NCBI RefSeq assembly: GCF_000283155.1
Contig: NW_004454175.1
Coordinates: forward strand, 8,908,388-8,972,387
Origin: Ceratotherium simum simum
Lineage: Eukaryota > Chordata > Mammalia > Perissodactyla > Rhinocerotidae
Length of the DNA: 64,000 bases
Direction of reading: 5' to 3'
How positions within the stretch are numbered: position 1 is the stretch's first letter; every line of letters starts with the position of its first letter. Shown here in pieces: positions 37,150-50,869 of this stretch. A program made the translations under genes and the position numbers. Below the pieces are notes generated by a model. That model was given only the letters and a program-made list of their open reading frames with translations. It had not been told where the DNA came from and searched no databases.

Positions 37150-37310
37150 AACATTTACTGAGTACTTGCAGTGTGTCCTGTCCAAGTATCTTACATGCAT
37201 TAACGGGTTTCATCTCCATAACAAACTCTTGAAGTAGGTTCACTCTATCATTCCTCTTAAACAGATGAGGAAGTTGTGCCCAAGGTCACAACTAGTAAGG
37301 GGCAGAGCTC
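37150..37310 (-). mobile_element. MIR SINE fragment
   Basis: Reverse MIR: atttactgagtacttgcagt, ttacatgcattaacgggttt, ggtcacaactagtaaggggc. Confidence 0.6.
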
Positions 37311-37489
37311 AGACTATTGACCACTTGATGTGTACACTGATGTAAGTCAGTAGAATTGGTTTGGAGAAGATCAGAAAGTTTTCTCATATCTTCTATTTTC
37401 TCAATGAAATGGAAATACTTCCTTAGCCTAAAAGGGAGGCCATGTGTCGGAAATGTTAAATGTTCATTTGAGTTTGGCGTCATGTATTT

Positions 37490-37740
37490 AAATGGTTAGC
37501 AAAATAAGCCTACACTCTGGGATCAGACTGACAGAGTGGAATCCTGGCTTTGCCTCTTACAGCAGTGTGAACGTGGACAAGTGACTAAAGCTCTCTAAAC
37601 CTCAATTTTTCACCTTAAATGGGGATAATTGTCCTACCTCCCTAAGTTGTTATGAGGAATGCACGAGACTGTTTTTAGAACTGTACCTTATACAATTCAG
37701 TGAGTATAAATGTTGCTTGCTGATACTTCTGTTATGGCTA
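37490..37740 (+). mobile_element. MIR SINE
   Basis: Landmarks: ggaatcctggctttgcctct, taaatggggataattgtcct, ttgttatgaggaatgc. Confidence 0.7.
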
Positions 37741-40544
37741 TTACTATTATTTTTATTATCATTGTTGCCCCAGTCTGCCCAGTTGTGTGATTTTCTACAC
37801 CGGTACATGGCACAAAAAAGATAGAAGGTTGTGGATTTTTCTTGTTGTAGTTGAGTGCAGTGGAGGGAGAGAGTGGCAAAGGAGCTGAGAGAAGTGGTTA
37901 GGGAATAATATAGCTAGCTCATCGTGTTTTAGCATTCAGTCAAAAGGAATTAGAAACTTACCTAATTGTATTAACATTGCTTTGCTTGATGAACTCCTAT
38001 TTGAAAGTAATAATTTCTGAAAATGACATTTTCACTATTTCATCTTAGACACACACCATAATCATTAAGCTTCTAAGTGTTGATTATGTGTAAATGCTAA
38101 GGACATTAAATTTTTTCTTATTATAAAATATACATTATACTAAAATATTATAAACTCATTATAAAATGATTTCTCCCATTAAAACATCACTGAAGTGTAA
38201 ATATTTACAATAAGTCAGGTGGTCACTGATGCTTAAATTCAACTTTGTATTCTCACTTAAATTCAAATCAAATGTTACTTAACCACTATCATACAAACTA
38301 GGCTGCTACTGTCAAATCCTTTTTTTCTGCTTTAAAACTATGAATAAACAACTGCCCCACTTAGATTGTTTGCATGTTAAAGTATTACCATTTTCTTCTA
38401 TTATTTCTAATTACTTAAACTGATTACTCTTTTCACAACAAAACTTTAGAATCAGAATTTATTCAATTTTTCAAAATTAAATTTTGTATTCCTCCTATTC
38501 CTGATGGTGTTTATTTGTATAATATTTGAAATAATAGAATGAACAATTAACTTTCAGCTTGTAAAGAGAGGAAAGCCACATTTCCTAACTGGTTTTGAAT
38601 TATTCACTTATTTCGTATAGTAGATTCTACATTTTAAATATTAGGAGCATATTAAAGCAAACTTTGGCATATACATATGTATGTATAAATATTTTCTTAT
38701 GTCAGATTTTAATTATAGAAAGTTTGACTTAAACAGTAAACATTTGCAAGTTGATTTAAATAGAAAATAGTTATGTTATTTAACTGATAAGCTAAAAAAT
38801 GCTAGTAGTTCTGTTATCCAGTATATTAGTCAAAAATGCAACCGCCAGATTACAAACTATAGAACTTCCAAACCTCAGAAGAGATCCTTGGCTGTGCAGT
38901 CAATTCTGGAAGTAACAGAGTTAGTCTAGTTCACTCTCTTATTTTAAGAGAGGATGAGATAGACTTAAAGCCCATGAATTGAATCAGAAGAAAAGAATCA
39001 AGTGAACAACTCAACTTTACTCATTTCCCCTAAGAAGTCAAAGAAGAAATAAAAACAAAGCTGCAATCATTTTTTCTTTACATGTTGGTTTTTACAGCTC
39101 AAATTAATTCTTGGTTCTAAGGTTCCTAATTAGCTTTGGATCACAGACCCCAAAATAAATTTAATGAAGCTATGCATCCTATCCATAAAAAATATACACA
39201 TTTGCAGCACAATCTTAAAGAGTTTATGGTCTCACTAAAGCCTATATAAAGCTCCATAGACCCAAGATTCAGAACCATTCTGGACTGTAATGAGTCCACC
39301 CAAAAAGGCACAATAGGAGCAATTGTGTACATAAGTAGTCCTGTGATAAGTGTCCAGGTTTAACCTGACATAAATGTTAAAAAACAAATTTTTAGACCAT
39401 CGTCCAGAGTTGTAAAAAGTATCTCTTTCCTGATCAGTTCAAGGCATTACAACCAACTCTATGGTAATCTTTCCACAGAAGTAATAGGGTAGCCTCTATA
39501 ATCAACATTTTATCAGGACTAAATATCCCACTGTAGATGGATTACTCAAGTTCTCTCTTTATCTGCCTCCTCTGGCTGCCAGACCTTTGGCACCTCCAAC
39601 AGAAGGTGGGAAGGAGAGCTGAAAGCAGGAAACTCAAGTTGTTTTGTTTTACTTTCAATTGAATACCTTGACTAAAACAGTTTAGTGCAGAGGAAAAAAT
39701 GGAAACTGCTGTTTAGCAGTAAGTCTTTGAATTGTGTGCAAGATATCATGTGCCTACATATCCCTTTCTCTTATTACTATACATAATACAGGGTTGGCTG
39801 CCTCCTTAATGAAATATACAGTGCTTTAAAGAGATCCTGTGGCTTTTGCACATTACATAAGCCGTAGTTAGTCTGCCTCAGAATGATGCAGAAAAATTGT
39901 AAATTTTACTTCAGAAATCTGCTGCTAAAGCAGACTCTGCCAGTTTTTCAGCTTTCAAAGCTGCTCTGTATAAAGCAGCACATTTGGAAATCTGTTGCTG
40001 GTACACCCTATTCATACTCTATTCATAAGAAGTAAAACTTAACATGCGAAAGAAAAGGACATAAGACATATGAAAGGATCACAAAAATGAAGGAAGCAAT
40101 GAATTCTAAGAATATTCAGTATTGGTTAGGTTTTCAAATACCTAAACATTAAAATGTCTTTGAATGTTGACAATATACACTTGTTAGCGAAATAACCCTT
40201 CTCTTGACTTCTACGCCAGGTGGCAAAATCCCATTCCAGCAGCACACAATTGGCCCTGTGTTTCATGCTGCTATTGCTTTTCCAGGTAGGTGAAAAGTAA
40301 ATATAAAGTAAACACCATCACCACCATCATTTAACATTAAATAACAGTTTGACACAAAGCAATGGACTTGACTACAATTTTCAGAGTTAGGTAAGCTGCC
40401 TTAAATTCTAAGTCATACAAAAATATAATCAAATACTAGGATTAAGGGATTTCTTTTTCTTCCTTCCATGGGAGACAGATTAGTTTTATGTGAAAGATTT
40501 CTTTTTCTTTTATGTCTCTTTTATTTCAAGAAGTATTCCTATCT

Positions 40545-40680
40545 TTAGTGGGAAGGTTTTTTTAAATTTTGACTTTTTATTACAAATTGTTTCAAACATA
40601 AAAAGAGCAGAGAGGAGTATAATAACCTCCCATGTACCCAATACCCAGCTTTGACATTTAATATTTTTCCAAACTTGAAG
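40545..40680 (-). mobile_element. Old LINE-1-like fragment
   Basis: ttgtttcaaacataaaaaga and cctcccatgtacccaatacc form a pattern found in old L1 3' regions. A related piece lies at 45480-45720. Confidence 0.45.
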
Positions 40681-41809
40681 GTAAAGGATTTTAATTTGTC
40701 TATAATCTAAATCAGAATTCTTTTATTTATGCCATAAATAATAGAGTATAAATAATATAATATAAATAATAAACAACTAGAAACTCTTGAAAGACATCCC
40801 TTTGAATTATTTTTAAAAAGACAACTATTTGTTGTTCCCTCAGAAAGGCCCTGGAGTTATAAACAGTATTCTTAATGTGGAGTTAATTTTATTTTCATGT
40901 TTCTTAATGGTAATTTTTAGCAAGATTTTTTAAAAAGGAGACTATAAGAATAAATACCAAAATGACATGCCTAGCAATAGCCAAACCAAGGGGTAAAACT
41001 TATTAAGATCAGTTAAAAACATATCTCTCTATCAAACGGAAGCTAAGCTAACAGCATGTGATATCACGACGGTGTGAATAGTGCTTCCTAAATCGAGAAG
41101 CAAATGAAGAATGCATCCAGTGCATTCGTTATGCTGAGTCACTGGGTTGAAAGAGAGAAAGCTAAACCCCTACTGAACAACCACATTTTTTTCTTCTAGG
41201 TGAGTCATAATTCTTTGAGGACTGGCAGGCACAAAGCCACCAAGCCTTGTGCTACCTGTCCTGTCTACAGTAATACCCAGTGCTTGTTCCGTGTATTTTG
41301 ATCTCAGGCAACTCTGATTATGGGAATTTGACTATGTAAAAAGCTCTCTGGCTAGTACGTAGGTGTAAGCAAAAAAAAAAAATTTTTAACTCAGATAATA
41401 TTCAAAATCACAGTGAAGTATTTTATTGACTAAAAGCTTTTTCGGCTAGTATTAAATATTTGCTAGATATTTACACTAATTGACAGGAAAAATTACAAAA
41501 TTATTTTGATTGACTCAGTCTAAGAATAATTTCTCCTTTTTTTATTTCCAAAGAATCATAGAAGAGCCTTTTTCCTGGCAATATTAGCTATCACTTTGGG
41601 AAATTCAAGTTATTATAATGACAAGCTTGATCAATATACTCTTCATTTAATTTTTGTTTAGTAAATTTAAAGTTAAGCCTAAGATTCATTGTAAGAAAAA
41701 GAGCTATAATAAAATACAGAAATATTAATTTTTACAATTTTGTATTGTTTGTGATATCAAATGCCTTTTCTTCTCTATAACACACAAAAAATCCAAACTG
41801 TATTTTCTT

Positions 41810-42108
41810 TTTTTTTTTTTTTTGTGAGGAAGATCAGCCCTGAGCTAACATCCATGCTAATCCTCCTCTTTTTGCTGAGGAAAACCGGCTCTGAGCTAAC
41901 ATCTATTGCCAATCCTCCTCCTCTTTTTTTCCCCCAAAGCCCCAGTAGATAGTTGTATGTCATAGTTGCACCTCCTTCTAGTTGCTATATGTGGGACGCC
42001 GCCTCAGCATGGCCGGAGAAGCGGTGCGTCAGTGCGCGCCTGGGATCCGAACCAGGGCCGCCAGTAGCAGAGCATGCGCACTTAACCGCTAAGCCATGGG
42101 GCCAGCCC
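41810..42108 (-). mobile_element. ERE SINE, long composite type
   Basis: Both tail modules and the head. Perfect 17-bp target duplication ccaaactgtattttctt at 41793-41809 and 42109-42125. Confidence 0.95.
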
Positions 42109-42229
42109 CCAAACTGTATTTTCTTCATGAATTTACAACATGGGAAAAAAAGGTCTCCAAAATTTAGAACAGCAAGAGTCCATACTTTGGAAAACAAGAA
42201 AAATTAAGTTTAAAAATAAACTACTTTTG

Positions 42230-42467
42230 GGGGCCAGTCCGGTGGCACAAGCAGTTAAGTGCGCAGCGGCCCAGGGTTCGCCGGTTTGGATTCCGGGCGC
42301 GCACCAACGCACCTCTTGTCAAGCCATGCTTTGGCAGCATCCCATATAAAGTGGAGGAAGATGGGCATGGATGTTAGCCCAGGGCCAGTCTTCCTCAGCA
42401 AAAAGAGGAGGATTGGCAGATGTTAGCTCAGGGCCGATCTTCCTCACAAAAAAAAATAAAAATAAAA
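42230..42467 (+). mobile_element. ERE SINE
   Basis: Head gggccagtccggtggcacaa, a deletion in the tRNA-like part, poly-A-rich tail. 16-bp target duplication aaataaactacttttg at 42214-42229 and 42468-42483. Confidence 0.94.
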
Positions 42468-43485
42468 AAATAAACTACTTTTGTAGTAAAAAGGGTACTT
42501 TCCTACAGTGCTGTAACCCTTTTGGAGATCAATTTGGACATATGTATAAAGAACATTTAAAATATCCATGACTTCTAAATATGAATATACACTCAAACAT
42601 TTGAATATTTGACTCCTGGAAATATTCCCTAAGAAAAAAATCCTAAATAAAAAAAAAATTGTGCACAAGGGTACTATTTATAATAACACAGATTAGACAC
42701 AACCTAAATTCTCACAATAGGGAATAGTTACAGGAGTTATAGTACACCCATACCAAGAAATTTCTAAGCAATTCCATGTCAATGAAAGAAAACATGGGAT
42801 ATCCAGGTCTTACTAACACCTGTTATGTATCTGCTGCTAGCTGAGGCTTTTGATGGAAATTCTTTGGTCCTCTATCAGCTTTTGAGAACTAAAAGATATG
42901 TCTTTATTGGTGGAGTAGGTCCTATAATGAAACCAAGCAGATCATCCACTTGATGTGATATGAGGAACACAATAAGCTCTTGATATTCGAAGTATTATAG
43001 TATTACTTATCCTCAGCTCAGATTCTACAGTAGAAGGGAAAAATAGGGTGAAATACTAAACTGTTTCTCAGGCGCCTTTAAAGCTACTAGGGTCATAACC
43101 CAAGATTTAAGTAATTCAGAGAAATGGGCCTTCAGAGAGGGGTACCTGGAACCTTGGTGGTCTGACAAGAGGTCAGGACAAGGCAGGCACAGCAGTTTCA
43201 AGCCCCACTTGGCCAACGGACAATGACTGATAGAGTTGGACTTTTGAGGTACAAAATCTACTAACCTGTGGGGGCAAAAGGGAGTTTCCACTTGGGGTTC
43301 TTTGCATCCTTTGGCACTCACAAAGCCCAATGCCCAAACCACCACTTTCATGGATTGAAGAGGCCGTTGCCAAAACCATCCCTTTTGTAGGCATTCTACA
43401 GTGCTGCTCTACCCTTTTAAAATCCTCTACATTCTTTAGTTTAGCCAAAAAATGTAATGGCATTGACTGCAAAGGGCTGCTTTTT

Positions 43486-43697
43486 TTTTTTTTTTTAATA
43501 ATTGTTTATTTATTTATTTTTCCCCCAAAGCCCCAGTAGATAGTTGTATGTCATAGTTGCACCTTCTAGTTGCTGTATGTGGGACACGGCCTCAGCATGG
43601 CCAGAGAAGCGGCGTGTCGGTGCACACCCGGGATCCGAACCTGGGCTTCCAGCAGCGGAGCGCGCGCACTCAACCGCTAAGCCACGGGGCCGGCCTG
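43486..43697 (-). mobile_element. ERE SINE (ggggctttggg-tail type)
   Basis: Poly-T, tail module, reversed head cacggggccggcc. Target duplication aaagggctgcttttt at 43471-43485 and 43698-43712. Confidence 0.94.
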
Positions 43698-44429
43698 AAA
43701 GGGCTGCTTTTTAAATGGACTTATGTCCAAAAGGTAGACACAAATTCTCCAGTCTTTCCTTTTCCTTTGTTAGCTTGGATTAGGTCAGTAGGCAGCCTTG
43801 TACCAAGCAGGAAGACCTAAGAAGAGTTAGTACATTTGGGAGTGAGTCTGGCATTGGGACAAGAATAACAGTGATAGTCTTGGTGGTCTGGCCAGGGTGT
43901 GCTGCTAGGAGAAGCTGTGCCTGGATAAGAGAAAGAGGAAGTTTCACTTCACTGAAGAGAGCAGATGAGGAGGACTTGTCAGCATTCAGGTATGTTGTGA
44001 GGGCAGGTGTGACACCCCAAAGGCAGGAAACAATTTAAAAGGAATTTTAAAGGAGTTGCACCTAAAGTAAGGACTACTCTCCAAGGAAAAGTATGGTGTC
44101 ACAATTCTGCCTAAGGCTGCTCTGAATAAAGGTTTAGGGAACCTGCCTCCTCCCTATCCTTATAAATCTTGGAGCATAGAGAATTTAATGGCCCTGGAGG
44201 TTGTTGTGGGAGGAGGAGTAGTAAAGATACTAAAACCCAAGGAATCAGCCTTCCATTTCCCAGGAACTGAAAAGGGTTAGGTAGAATCAGCCCTGTTTTT
44301 TCTAGTTATGGTAAACAGTTTTAAAACTCTCCTTTATCTAAACCTAGTAAAAGGAAAAGATTGGCTGACTTAGGCTTCAATTGTTTTTTTTTCCTGAGCT
44401 CATGTTCTCATAATGGTTCAGATTGACTA

Positions 44430-44545
44430 GAGATGTCATAAAATCGTAAAATTTTAGAGCCAAAAGCGACCTGGAAGATTATTTCTTCCTCTTCATTTTA
44501 TAGTTGAGAAATCTGAGAGAGGATAAGTGGCTAAAATTTAGGAAG
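44430..44545 (-). mobile_element. MIR-like fragment
   Basis: tcttcattttatagttgaga and agagaggataagtggc resemble a reversed MIR core; short and uncertain. Confidence 0.4.
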
Positions 44546-44892
44546 CCAAAAAGTTGCAGGAGAAGCAATAAGTATACGTAATCCATAAAGTGAAAATCAG
44601 AATGAAATCTTGAGTTTATTATAGAAATTGTGATTGCGCTTAACCGTGGTTTCTCTGCAGGTTTGGATCAATGTTTGTTGTCTCTAGTTTTGTTGGTTAA
44701 GGAATGGATCAAGGTTTTTCAAAATTATTTTTTGCTGCTACAATGGAAATCTACAAAAACAAGTAATAGACTATTTTGGGATCATTGTTCAGAAGTGCAT
44801 TTATCTTAGAAATGGTTACCATGGAGATGAGCACATGTTGTGTGACTCTACAGCTTTTGAGTTAGAGTCATCTATGCTACTAAGACATAAAT

Positions 44893-44941
44893 AGCCATAT
44901 ATACACACAGATGCACACGAGCCCATGCACACATGCACACT
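44893..44941. repeat. CA-rich simple repeat
   Basis: Imperfect cacaca/gcacac run. Confidence 0.7.
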
Positions 44942-45479
44942 GAAGTTATAGTGTTCCTCTCTTTCTGTAAAATAATAATAATAAAATTCCGTGCAGTGCT
45001 GATCTCTGATGGTGGAAGGACCTGCAAACTCTAGACATTTTAAAATGTAATATTGTACAATGATATAAAAACCATTTTTAAAAAACATTGTAAGGTAGAA
45101 TGAATCAAGCTTAAAGACTAATAACATACTTGACGTAAAATAAATGATGAGAACACACTTCTTAGTTCTTTCAAGTAGAAATACAAAAATAAGAAAGTAA
45201 AAAAAAAATAAACCCAGAATATATTATGAAAAAGTTCTTGAGTTATTTTTCCCAAAATATTCAATAATATTGGGCACAGTTTTTTGTCTAGTTTTTCTCT
45301 CCTTCCTCCCTCTTTCTAGCTAACTAGCCAGGTAATTTCTTTGTTTGTGTGTGTTTCCTTTCTTTTCTTTGCTTTTTCTTCTCCTTCAATAAATAAAATT
45401 TTTAGGATGCTTAAATTCCCAAGAGACTGGCCACTTTCAGGAGATCACAAAGGTAGATATTCTGATAAAAGTTAATTTT

Positions 45480-45720
45480 TTTAAATTTATTTTACTTTTT
45501 TGGTTACTTTTCAATAGTGGACATTTTCAAATTTTCAAATAAGAGGAGAAAGGAGAGTAAAATTAACCCCACTCCCACGTACCTGTCAGTCAGCTTCAAT
45601 GCTTATCAACATGTCGCTAATTCTGTTCGATTTATAACCCTCCTTCTCCCATCATTTTAAATCAAATCCCAAACATCATAATAAAGATTTTTTTTGAATA
45701 ATTACACTAGCTGATAAGAA
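45480..45720 (-). mobile_element. Old LINE-1-like fragment
   Basis: acccacgtac-like motif (actcccacgtacctgtcagt) followed by gcttcaatgcttatcaacat and atcaaatcccaaacatc, as in old L1 3' regions read in reverse. Confidence 0.5.
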
Positions 45721-46410
45721 AACTTTTTTCCCTCCATAATTTAATTTTTTTATATTTTTCTTGAAAACTTCAAAGGTTTCATTGTGTATAGGATGCAATA
45801 TGAGGTACTAAACTCAGTAGTGCAAGTTATAAGGAATAGATCTAGAGTAATAATAATAATGCTTCCTTGAACATTCAAGCAATTTAACACACCCATGATT
45901 TAGCCACATTTAGCTTTGAAACTACACACCATCATTTGTCTGTTTCTTTTCTTATGTGAAAAGTAATCTTTTCTTATGCAGCAGAGTTAATTTTTTTCAG
46001 ACTCGCTAGTACATGTGTATTTAAAGGTATATTAAATTAAGCCATGCACTTTGACTTGTTTTATAGAAATATAAGAAATGTACATCAAATAAACAAAACC
46101 AATATGTGTTTTTGCTTTTTTTCCCAAGACAGCTATTTTAATGTATTTGATTAGTAAACAAATACTCCAATTGCTAAAGAGTACACAAAAAGGACAATTC
46201 TAAAACAGCACATCATTGTTCACAGTCTTTTCATAAAAAATAAGTCATGTAAAGTTTCTCAATATTTGCTGCTATTTTCAAACTGAAGCATCATGTACTT
46301 TTAGAGCTGCAGTAAATTCTTCAGTTGAAAATCAACAAAATCCAAATCTGAGGTCAGCAAAAATGCCAGCAATATAACCTTTATTCCCTGACTTTTACTT
46401 CACTACTCTT

Positions 46411-46605
46411 TATTTTATTTTTTTTTGCTGAGGAAGATTGGGGCTGAGCTGATATCTGTTGCCAATCTTCCTCTATTTTTTTGTTTGTGGGTCGCTGCCA
46501 CAGCATGGCTGCTGACAAATGGTGTAGGTCCACACCCGGGAACTGAACCCCGGGCTGCTGAAACGGAGCATGCCGAGCTTAACCACTAGGCCACAGGGCT
46601 GGCCC
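46411..46605 (-). mobile_element. ERE-type SINE, older copy
   Basis: gctgaggaagattggggctg on the left and reversed head ccacagggctggccc on the right. Flanks tacttcacta at about 46396-46405 and 46606-46615. Confidence 0.88.
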
Positions 46606-47519
46606 TACTTCACTAGTCTTGCACACTGCCTTTTAGAATTTCAGCACTGAAAGATTTGTGAAATTTCCATTTTTTTCCCCAAATTCATCAATCCAATATG
46701 CCTTACTCTCTTCAGGTTAAATACTTAATCAACATACTTATATTAAATTCAAGTCGTTAAAAATTTAAAGTCTTTAAATCTTGGTCTTTTAAATCTAAGT
46801 GTCAGGAAGTAAAAGACTTAACTATCACAGAATGAGAGACATCTCAGATCTCAGGAAAAAAATCCTTTCACTCTACATAGTCTCTTTCCAAATTAATTAA
46901 TACAGTTTTAAATAACCATTGTTTGAAAACAATGAGGGCTTTCTCCTATATGCTTAGCTCTAGTGATTCTAGCTTTTACTAGTCATCCTCAGAATATCTA
47001 TAGGGATATCCCCAGAGAAATATATAGTTCTTTAGGAGTATTTCCAGGGGAAATAAGTTGCTAGCAACTTGTGACTCAATTGAGAGAGGACTGAAGATAA
47101 AAATAGAAGACATGTCATATTGCATTGGACCAATTGGTCATCCAACTGAATGTTGACACCAAGACACATTTTGAAGGGAAGCACTATGGCTTTCTAATTC
47201 ATCCATCTAAAAGCCAGAAATATAGATGATTTCCTTTATGAACTAGATCAGCTGATGTATGAACCAAACATTTTCTAAACTTCTTGGCCATTATTCTGTT
47301 GTTTGCTTATTCCAGTGCTTTAGACAACACATTCAGTTAACTTTACTACTCACCATGTTCTTTTGGTTGACATAAAATTACTCTTTTTAAACTTCAAGAT
47401 ACACTCCCTAGCATTTTTAATATCCTAGGATTTTATTAATTTAGCTAACATTATCTATATTATTCCTGATTCTTTTAAATGATTTGATCATAGTTCTTCT
47501 CAGCTTTTTATCATTTTAA

Positions 47520-47582
47520 ATAAAAATATCACATATATTTTATATATACACATATATATTTATATATACACATATGTTATAA
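47520..47582. repeat. TA-rich simple repeat
   Basis: Alternating tatata/cacata stretch. Confidence 0.8.
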
Positions 47583-47689
47583 TTAACATAGTTAAAGAAG
47601 GTTAGAAAAGGATAAATTCCTGGCAGAAAGTGGAGATGTCAACATTCCTTGAGAATGACACTGTGGAAGGGAATTTTCTATCATTGACA

Positions 47690-48750
47690 ATCTAGTAGTT
47701 TCTGAGCATGACCTACATCTGCCTCCACTACCAATCCATCAAATCTCTCCAACCCCTCTAATTTGACAGCTGTCTCTACCACTCTATTGAAGCTGTTCTA
47801 TGTAAAATCACCAGTTGATCTCATTTTATCATGTCAAGTTATCTTTTCCTGGTTCTCTGTATCCTGGCCTCTCTGTACCTTTTTATACTGTCGGACAACT
47901 TTTTTTTTTTTTAACCATAATTAACCTTTAATTACATGAACCAGGTTTTCTACTGTCTTCTGTAACTTCTCCTTATCTGGTTTCTTTACATGTTTCTCTT
48001 GCTTTTCAGGCCTCCCAAAGTTTGTCCCCCAGGGCATTGTCCTTGACTGGCCTTTCTTTAAACTTGCTCCTTTGAGAAATTCATATTTTCTCATTTAACC
48101 ATCACCTCCATGTGAATGACTTCAACTCAATTCAGATGTCCTGGCTTCACTCGTTCATCCATTCATGGAATATTTATTGAATGCTTACAGTATGACAGGC
48201 ACTAAATAAATAAATTGGGTTCCTTACTACTCTATAAAAATATAACTCATAATCCTCATAAGACTAGTGTCCAAGTTTCCCTAGCTTTAAACTGTCAAGT
48301 TATCTCTGATGAGCTTCTTTCCTAAATTCGTATGTTCATTCTTTCAATGTCTTTCATGTACTTTTAAAAAGCGCCTTTTGAGTCATCATTTCTTATGGGC
48401 TTCAACATAATCCAAGTTGTAGTGTCCCTTATACCTGGATTATTACTTTAGTTTCCCAATTGTTCCTCTGATTATTTTCTTCATCCAGTATAATAGTGTT
48501 TTTATCATGTCACTCATGCTGTTCGTAAACACTACAAGCCCAAACATCACCTGATTTTTGAAGCTTATATAATCTAGACTCACCATACCATGTAAATTTT
48601 ATTCCCAACATGCTCTCGTTTTACAACTGGGAAGCTTCCCCACAGCATGAATTATTACTTCCATGTTTTTGCTAACACTGTTTTTTTATTCTGTGATTTA
48701 TTTTTTCTCAGTTGATTTTTTCCCCCTTCCAAATGGAATTGTAAGCTTTT
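47690..48750 (+). mobile_element. L2 LINE, diverged, probably in two pieces
   Basis: Pyrimidine-rich L2-like text: tgtctctaccactctattga, aggcctcccaaagtttgtcc, atcatgtcactcatgctgtt. A poly-T and an unrelated stretch lie at 47900-47935. Frames are destroyed. Confidence 0.6.
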
Positions 48751-48819
48751 GGAAATCAGCATCTATTTTTAGTTGTTGTTGAGTTTTATCAATTCTGAAA
48801 TACACATTTTTTCATATTA

Positions 48820-48965
48820 TTAACTTCTCTGAAATCAAGATGCATCTTATAATCAATGATGTCTTAAAATTTGTAACGATTTAATTGGAAGTATTTTTTC
48901 TTTCCCAGTGGTGCATAAAATAATGGTGTGTCTTATAATCAATGGTATCTTAGATTCAATGAAAT
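48820..48965. mobile_element. Possible DNA-transposon fragment with repeated cttataatcaatg motif
   Basis: cttataatcaatgatgtctt and cttataatcaatggtatctt occur about 80 bp apart, with cccagtggtgcataaaataa between them. This recalls an old mammalian DNA transposon end, not named further. Confidence 0.4.
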
Positions 48966-49799
48966 ACCACTTTTTTGTACCTTCACAGCCCTGGGTGGAG
49001 TATTAAGCTCAATGTAGATACTCCATAAATGCTTGTTGGTTGATTTATTTCCTAGTTATATGGTTTTGAACCACAGAAGTGGCTGCAATAAAGATAACCC
49101 ACATATCTAGCATGTTACTAATTTCAAAAATTTTTTTAAAGTGGTCTGTCTTTTGAGGGAAATAGAAAAGATGAAAAAGAATTAGACAAGTATTTGGAGC
49201 CTACTTATTCTTTTAAATGTATATCACAAAGGATTGAACTATAAATTTCTGAAGTATATCCTAAGCTCTCTTTCTCCAGGCTTTAAAAAGATCTCACTTA
49301 TTTGGGGCCATGTGAGATCCTTAAATATCACCACAGACATGCAAGTAATTAATATTTGGAAGGAAATGTAGAAAGTTTCTACTTCTGTTTTTATTGCTTC
49401 TTTTTGTATTATCTCTATAACCATACACATATAAGCAAAAAATGTTGTGTAATCAAAATGCTCCAGTAACAAATTCACATGAGGCATTGTATTCATAAAG
49501 AAAATATGCATTCAAACTTGTTTTAATTGAACTAATTTTTTTGAAAATGTCTTTAAAATGCTCGTACAGGGAGTAGTGCCATAATCACGAGAGACGTTTG
49601 GTTTTTCTCTGTATTCATTTCAGGCTGTGTCTGCATGTTCTCAGTGAAGTGCAGAATTGAGACTATCAACTCAAGCCAAATATTGTAATTCAAAGTATAC
49701 TTCTGATTATTTATAAATGTTTTTACCCATATAAGTCATATCTGAATTAACGAAGGTTATGTATTCCCATGACGATTTTATTATGTCATATGTCAGAAT

Positions 49800-49990
49800 G
49801 TGTAATGTAGTGGGATGAAAGTGGGCCTTGGAATCCAACAGACCTAAGACTGAATACAAGATCCACTACTTGCTAGCTCTTTGCATATCAATTACTTTAT
49901 CTAAAAGTGGGATTTTTGTGAGGATTAGAGATAACCCTTGGAAAATGTCTAGCATAGCACTTGGCATAGACGCTCTAAATCTGTTAGGAG
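49800..49990 (+). mobile_element. MIR SINE
   Basis: Landmarks: ttgtgaggattagagataac, tagcatagcacttggcatag. Confidence 0.65.
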
Positions 49991-50329
49991 AGAGAAATTA
50001 TATGGGGGGCACAGGGACATAGTCCAGCATGCATTCACTTCACACTTTCCTCTTTTCCCCAGACCCAGGGCCCCTTAGTCCTTATAAGGATGTGCCCCCT
50101 CTTTCAGGATAATCCCTTACCAGTCATGCCCCAGCACAAGGCAATGCCTCCTCCATGGATGGAATGCTGCCCTCTCCCTCTGGCCTCGGTCTCATAACCT
50201 TTTGCCTCTTCTTTTTCTTCTGCCAGCACTCCAGGCCTAAGAGAGTGGTGCTTCTCCCAATCTCTCTGCATCCAGGCTAGCTATGTGAAAAGGAGTTTTG
50301 CCCTTAAAGAACTTTTTGGAAAACCATAT

Positions 50330-50820
50330 AGTGAAGTAGAACAACTCTTCAATATTGAGTCAAAAGGCCTGGAATCATGAGTGATGTGACATTAGGCAAA
50401 TCAGTTTACTTCTCTGGACCTTGGTTCCTCTTCTGTAAAATGAAGGGTTGAATTGGATAGAGTCAGTGAATAGAATCAGTGTACTAGCATCCAATGCTAC
50501 TTCAGACATGTTAGCATTACAGTATTATCAGCAGAGACTACAGCTATTACTATGTAGCCAACAACTCTACCCATCCTCTACAGAATGATGTGGTGCAAAG
50601 AACATGGGCTTTTGAGTAAGATGGAACTGTGTTCAACCATCCTTGTTAGCAGAATCTAACAAACAAATCCAAACTCTGTAACCAAAGGCTAGGTCCTTAA
50701 GTCCCAAATTAAACGTCCTTCTCTTTAAAAATGTAGTATTTACCAATGTTATCAGGTTGTCATGAGGATTGAATCAGATAATGTTTGTCTAGTGCTGGGA
50801 CATAGTATCTGCTCTTGCTG
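50330..50820 (+). mobile_element. Two MIR SINE copies in tandem
   Basis: First at about 50330-50480 (acttctctggaccttggttc, ctcttctgtaaaatgaaggg). Second at about 50590-50820 (ggttgtcatgaggattgaat, tagtgctgggacatagtatc). Confidence 0.65.
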
Positions 50821-50869
50821 AGGAGGTCTTTAAATCCAGTACTAGTGCTCAGTCTTCATCTTACTAAAC

